A stretch of DNA of 64,000 bases from Cupriavidus pampae (GTDB lineage: Bacteria > Pseudomonadota > Gammaproteobacteria > Burkholderiales > Burkholderiaceae). The stretch covers positions 434,001 through 498,000 of the forward strand of contig NZ_CAJZAG010000004.1 of assembly GCF_914271485.1 (NCBI RefSeq). The letters are read 5' to 3'. The number at the start of each line of letters is the position of its first letter. Position 1 is the stretch's first letter. Positions 61,739-64,000 of the stretch are shown here, one piece after another. Both the position numbers and the translations under genes were made by a program. Under the pieces are notes generated by a model. It saw only the letters and a program-made list of their open reading frames with translations, made no database searches and had not been told where the DNA came from.

Positions 61739-63019
61739 ATGTTCGACCTGATCCTGCGTCATTGCACGCTGCCCGACGGCCGCAAGGACGTCGACATCGC
61801 CATCGAGGGCGGCCGCATCGCCGCCGTGGCGCCGCGCCTGGCCGCGGAGGCCGCCGCGGAGATCGATGCGGCGGGCCAACTGGTTACGCCGCCGTTTGTC
61901 GATGCGCATTTCCACATGGACTCCACGCTCTCGTTCGGCCTGCCGCGCGTGAACCAGTCCGGCACGCTGCTCGAGGGCATTGCGCTCTGGGGCGAGCTCA
62001 AGCCGCTGCTCACGCAGGAGGCGCTGGTGGAGCGCGCGCTGGCTTACTGCGATTGGGCGGTGGCCAAGGGCCTGCTGGCGATTCGCTCGCACGTCGATAT
62101 CTGCGATCCGCGGCTGCTGGCTGTGGAAGCGCTGCTGCACGTGCGCGAGCGCGTGAAGCCGTATCTCGACCTGCAACTGGTCGCGTTTCCGCAGGACGGC
62201 GTGCTGCGCGCGCCGGGCGCGCTCGACAACCTTCGGCGCGCGCTCGATATGGGCGTCGATGTGGTCGGCGGCATTCCGCATTTCGAGCGCACCATGGCCG
62301 ATGGCGCCGCTTCGGTGGCGCTGCTGTGCGAAGAAGCAGCCGCGCGCGGCCTGCGCGTGGACATGCACTGCGACGAGAGCGACGATCCGATGTCGCGCCA
62401 TATCGAGACGCTCGCAAGCGAGACGGTACGGCTCGGGCTGCAGGGGCGGGTCACGGGCTCGCACCTGACGTCGATGCATTCGATGGACAACTACTACGTG
62501 TCCAAGCTGCTGCCGCTGATGCGCGAGGCCGGCGTGGCGGCGATCGCCAATCCGCTGATCAATATCACGCTGCAGGGCCGTCACGATACCTATCCGAAGC
62601 GGCGCGGCATGACGCGCGTGCCGGAGTTGCTGGCGGCGGGTGTGCCGGTGGCGTTCGGGCACGACTGCGTGATGGACCCGTGGTACAGCCTCGGCACTGG
62701 CGACATGCTCGAGGTCGCGCATATGGGCCTGCACGTGGGGCAGATGACGGGGCAGGACGCGATGCGCGCATGCTTTGCCGCGGTCACTGAAACGCCGGCG
62801 CGCATCCTGGGGCTCGAAGGCTACGGTATTGCGCCCGGTTGCCGCGCGGACCTCGTGCTGCTGCAGGCGAGCGATCCGGTGGAGGCGATTCGCTTGCGTG
62901 CGACGCGTCTGCTGGTGATGCGCGGCGGCAAGATCGTTGCGCGTACGCCGGCCGCTACCGCGACGCTGGATCTGCCGGGGCGCGCGGCCTCGGTCGACTT
63001 TCGGCTGCGGCGCGATTGA
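61739..63019 (+). CDS. codA: cytosine deaminase-like amidohydrolase
   Basis: 426 residues. Metal-dependent amidohydrolase of the CodA group: first metal pair DAHFHMD, then MHCDESDD, SHLTSMH and GHDCVMDPWYSLGTGDM, the last nearly identical to the E. coli CodA active-site segment. It would convert cytosine to uracil and ammonia in the cytoplasm, feeding Upp and the URC pathway. It lies 34 bases after permease 2, the last gene of the importer operon. Confidence 0.88.
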   Translation: MFDLILRHCTLPDGRKDVDIAIEGGRIAAVAPRLAAEAAAEIDAAGQLVTPPFVDAHFHMDSTLSFGLPRVNQSGTLLEGIALWGELKPLLTQEALVERALAYCDWAVAKGLLAIRSHVDICDPRLLAVEALLHVRERVKPYLDLQLVAFPQDGVLRAPGALDNLRRALDMGVDVVGGIPHFERTMADGAASVALLCEEAAARGLRVDMHCDESDDPMSRHIETLASETVRLGLQGRVTGSHLTSMHSMDNYYVSKLLPLMREAGVAAIANPLINITLQGRHDTYPKRRGMTRVPELLAAGVPVAFGHDCVMDPWYSLGTGDMLEVAHMGLHVGQMTGQDAMRACFAAVTETPARILGLEGYGIAPGCRADLVLLQASDPVEAIRLRATRLLVMRGGKIVARTPAATATLDLPGRAASVDFRLRRD

Positions 63020-63039
63020 AGATTTTTTGCCGGCAGGTG

Positions 63040-63068
63040 TTGACAGGTAGCTGCTCGGTCAGCATAAT
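63040..63068 (+). promoter_or_regulatory. promoter of the tRNA-Leu gene
   Basis: TTGACA at 63040-63045, 17 bases, CATAAT at 63063-63068; strong sigma-70 match, 54 bases before the tRNA. Confidence 0.85.
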
Positions 63069-63122
63069 TGCGTTCTTCGCATCGCAGACAAAACAACGCA
63101 GTTGTTGAGTAAGCGAAACGAA

Positions 63123-63209
63123 GCCCAGATGGCGGAATTGGTAGACGCACTAGGTTCAGGTCCTAGCGGTGGCAACACTGTGGAGGTTCGAGTCCTCTTC
63201 TGGGCACCA
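63123..63209 (+). tRNA. tRNA-Leu (anticodon CAG)
   Basis: Acceptor GCCCAGA pairs with TCTGGGC; the anticodon stem CTAGG/CCTAG encloses TTCAGGT (CAG at 63157-63159), and there is a long class II variable arm and GGTTCGAGTCC T-arm. The 3' CCA is encoded. It reads the CTG codon dominant in this genome. Confidence 0.97.
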
Positions 63210-63220
63210 CGATTCGAGTA

Positions 63221-63249
63221 AAAAAGCCCGCAGCGATGCGGGCTTTTTT
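63221..63249 (+). terminator. terminator after the tRNA
   Basis: 12-bp stem (63221-63232 with 63237-63248), loop GCGA, six T. Confidence 0.93.
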
Positions 63250-63384
63250 GCGTCTGTAGGTTTCGTATTTTTCCATCAAGACTTTCCCTCGCGCGGCACC
63301 CCACATTAGTGGCTAACCATCGGATTTGGGCTGCCCTATGCTCAAGTTGATCGGGCACGATAACGTCCGGCGAAGGTGGTGATC

Positions 63385-64000
63385 ATGACCGTGCTGCCGC
63401 ATGCGAGAGAAAGAAGCGCCGAGGTTCGCCTCCGGTATTTTCTGCATGGTTGTTGTCTGATGGCGCTGATGTTGAGCGCGTTGTCGCGCGCCGAGTATGC
63501 GGACGTATTATTTGCCGAGGCAACGACCGATGCGGGCGGCGAGGCGATGGAAGAAGTCATGACGGTGGCGTCGTTCGGGCCGCCGCCATTGTCGAGCCGC
63601 AACGTGGACGTCGAGTACGAACCAGTGCCCCGGCGCGCCATCGATGACACCCCGCGCGAGATGTCCCTGCACCTCGACGATGTGACCACTGCCACTGGGT
63701 TTGGCGACAGCCGCGTGCGCGCGCTGGCACTGGCGCTCGACGCCGAGCTGCCGCGCATGGGCGGCATCACGATCCAGCCGCGCCTCGAGGTGGCCTACCG
63801 CTCGCCGAATCCGGCCTTGCCCACATTCATGGATCCCACGTCGGAGGTCAGCGCGACAGGCCTTGCCGTGCGGCTCTATGGATCCACACCAACGCGGCTG
63901 TCGGGCGTGTATCCATTCGTCCAGGCGGACTGGTGGCAGGACAATCGTTCGAAGATCATCAATATCAACGGCACGCGCATCGATACCGATATGTTGCGCG
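63385..64000 (+). CDS. autotransporter-like outer-membrane protein (3' end outside window)
   Basis: ATG at 63385; the frame is open to the right edge (about 205 residues seen). A hydrophobic segment at about 18-37 may be a signal peptide. The visible C-terminal part (LPRMGGITIQPRLEVAYR, then YPFVQADWWQDNRSKIININGTRI) resembles the beta-barrel strands of autotransporter translocators, which would make this a short passenger or a barrel-only protein. The match is by eye and the C-terminal sorting signal is off the window. Confidence 0.5.
   Translation, partial: MTVLPHARERSAEVRLRYFLHGCCLMALMLSALSRAEYADVLFAEATTDAGGEAMEEVMTVASFGPPPLSSRNVDVEYEPVPRRAIDDTPREMSLHLDDVTTATGFGDSRVRALALALDAELPRMGGITIQPRLEVAYRSPNPALPTFMDPTSEVSATGLAVRLYGSTPTRLSGVYPFVQADWWQDNRSKIININGTRIDTDMLR

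Overview
The window is a GC-rich betaproteobacterial chromosome segment. Cupriavidus, or a close Burkholderiaceae relative, is the best fit, based on the two OxlT-like carriers with Frc and Oxc, the split Arn operon, orphan Bug and Arn proteins, and a CopR/CusR-type metal region. I see no insertion sequence, prophage, CRISPR array or rRNA. Genes are dense and mostly in short operons, and many overlap by ATGA.

Left part (about 0.9-17.9 kb): an oxalate catabolism locus. It holds a ketopantoate-reductase-like protein (candidate oxalyl-CoA reductase), an FCD-type GntR regulator, two formyl-CoA:oxalate CoA-transferase paralogues around oxalyl-CoA decarboxylase, an FAH-family hydrolase, a stand-alone PAS protein with a FixL-like histidine, and a divergent two-subunit CoA-ligase-like pair. 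Two OxlT-like oxalate:formate carriers, two LysR regulators and a tiny membrane protein complete it. Seven copies of a near-identical operator (TGATATAYCAYATAC, usually continuing into the dyad ACATAC-N-GTATGT) occur only here, in front of six transcription units and the regulator itself. In three copies the operator covers the predicted -10 box. The SucD-like subunit lacks the phosphohistidine loop of this enzyme family, the most unusual protein-level observation in the window.

18-30 kb: mixed catabolic genes. These are a quinone-oxidoreductase-like dehydrogenase, a TetR-hydrolase pair with matching operators, the homogentisate branch of tyrosine degradation (hmgA, fahA, IclR), an HSL-type esterase, small secreted proteins, and a cupin-Bug-acyl-CoA dehydrogenase operon.

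30-42 kb: signalling and metal handling. There is an MHYT-GGDEF-EAL protein, small envelope proteins with internal repeats, an H-NS-like protein, and a multicopper oxidase/outer-membrane factor/His-rich repeat operon. A CopRS/IrlRS-like two-component system and a Cd/Zn/Pb P-type ATPase with a MerR-family-type promoter follow.

42-49.4 kb: a seven-gene lipid A aminoarabinose operon (arnT, arnE-like, arnB, arnC, split arnA, arnD) read leftward, with a PmrA-type box upstream.

49.7-52.6 kb: envelope-associated genes of unknown role. 52.8-63.0 kb: an oxidative-type uracil catabolism (URC) locus (GTP cyclohydrolase II-like, DUF1688, upp, a RutR-like regulator) joined to a BMP-type ABC importer and a cytosine-deaminase-like amidohydrolase. 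A RutR-type palindrome sits in the promoter. The window ends with tRNA-Leu(CAG) and a truncated gene with an autotransporter-like barrel segment.
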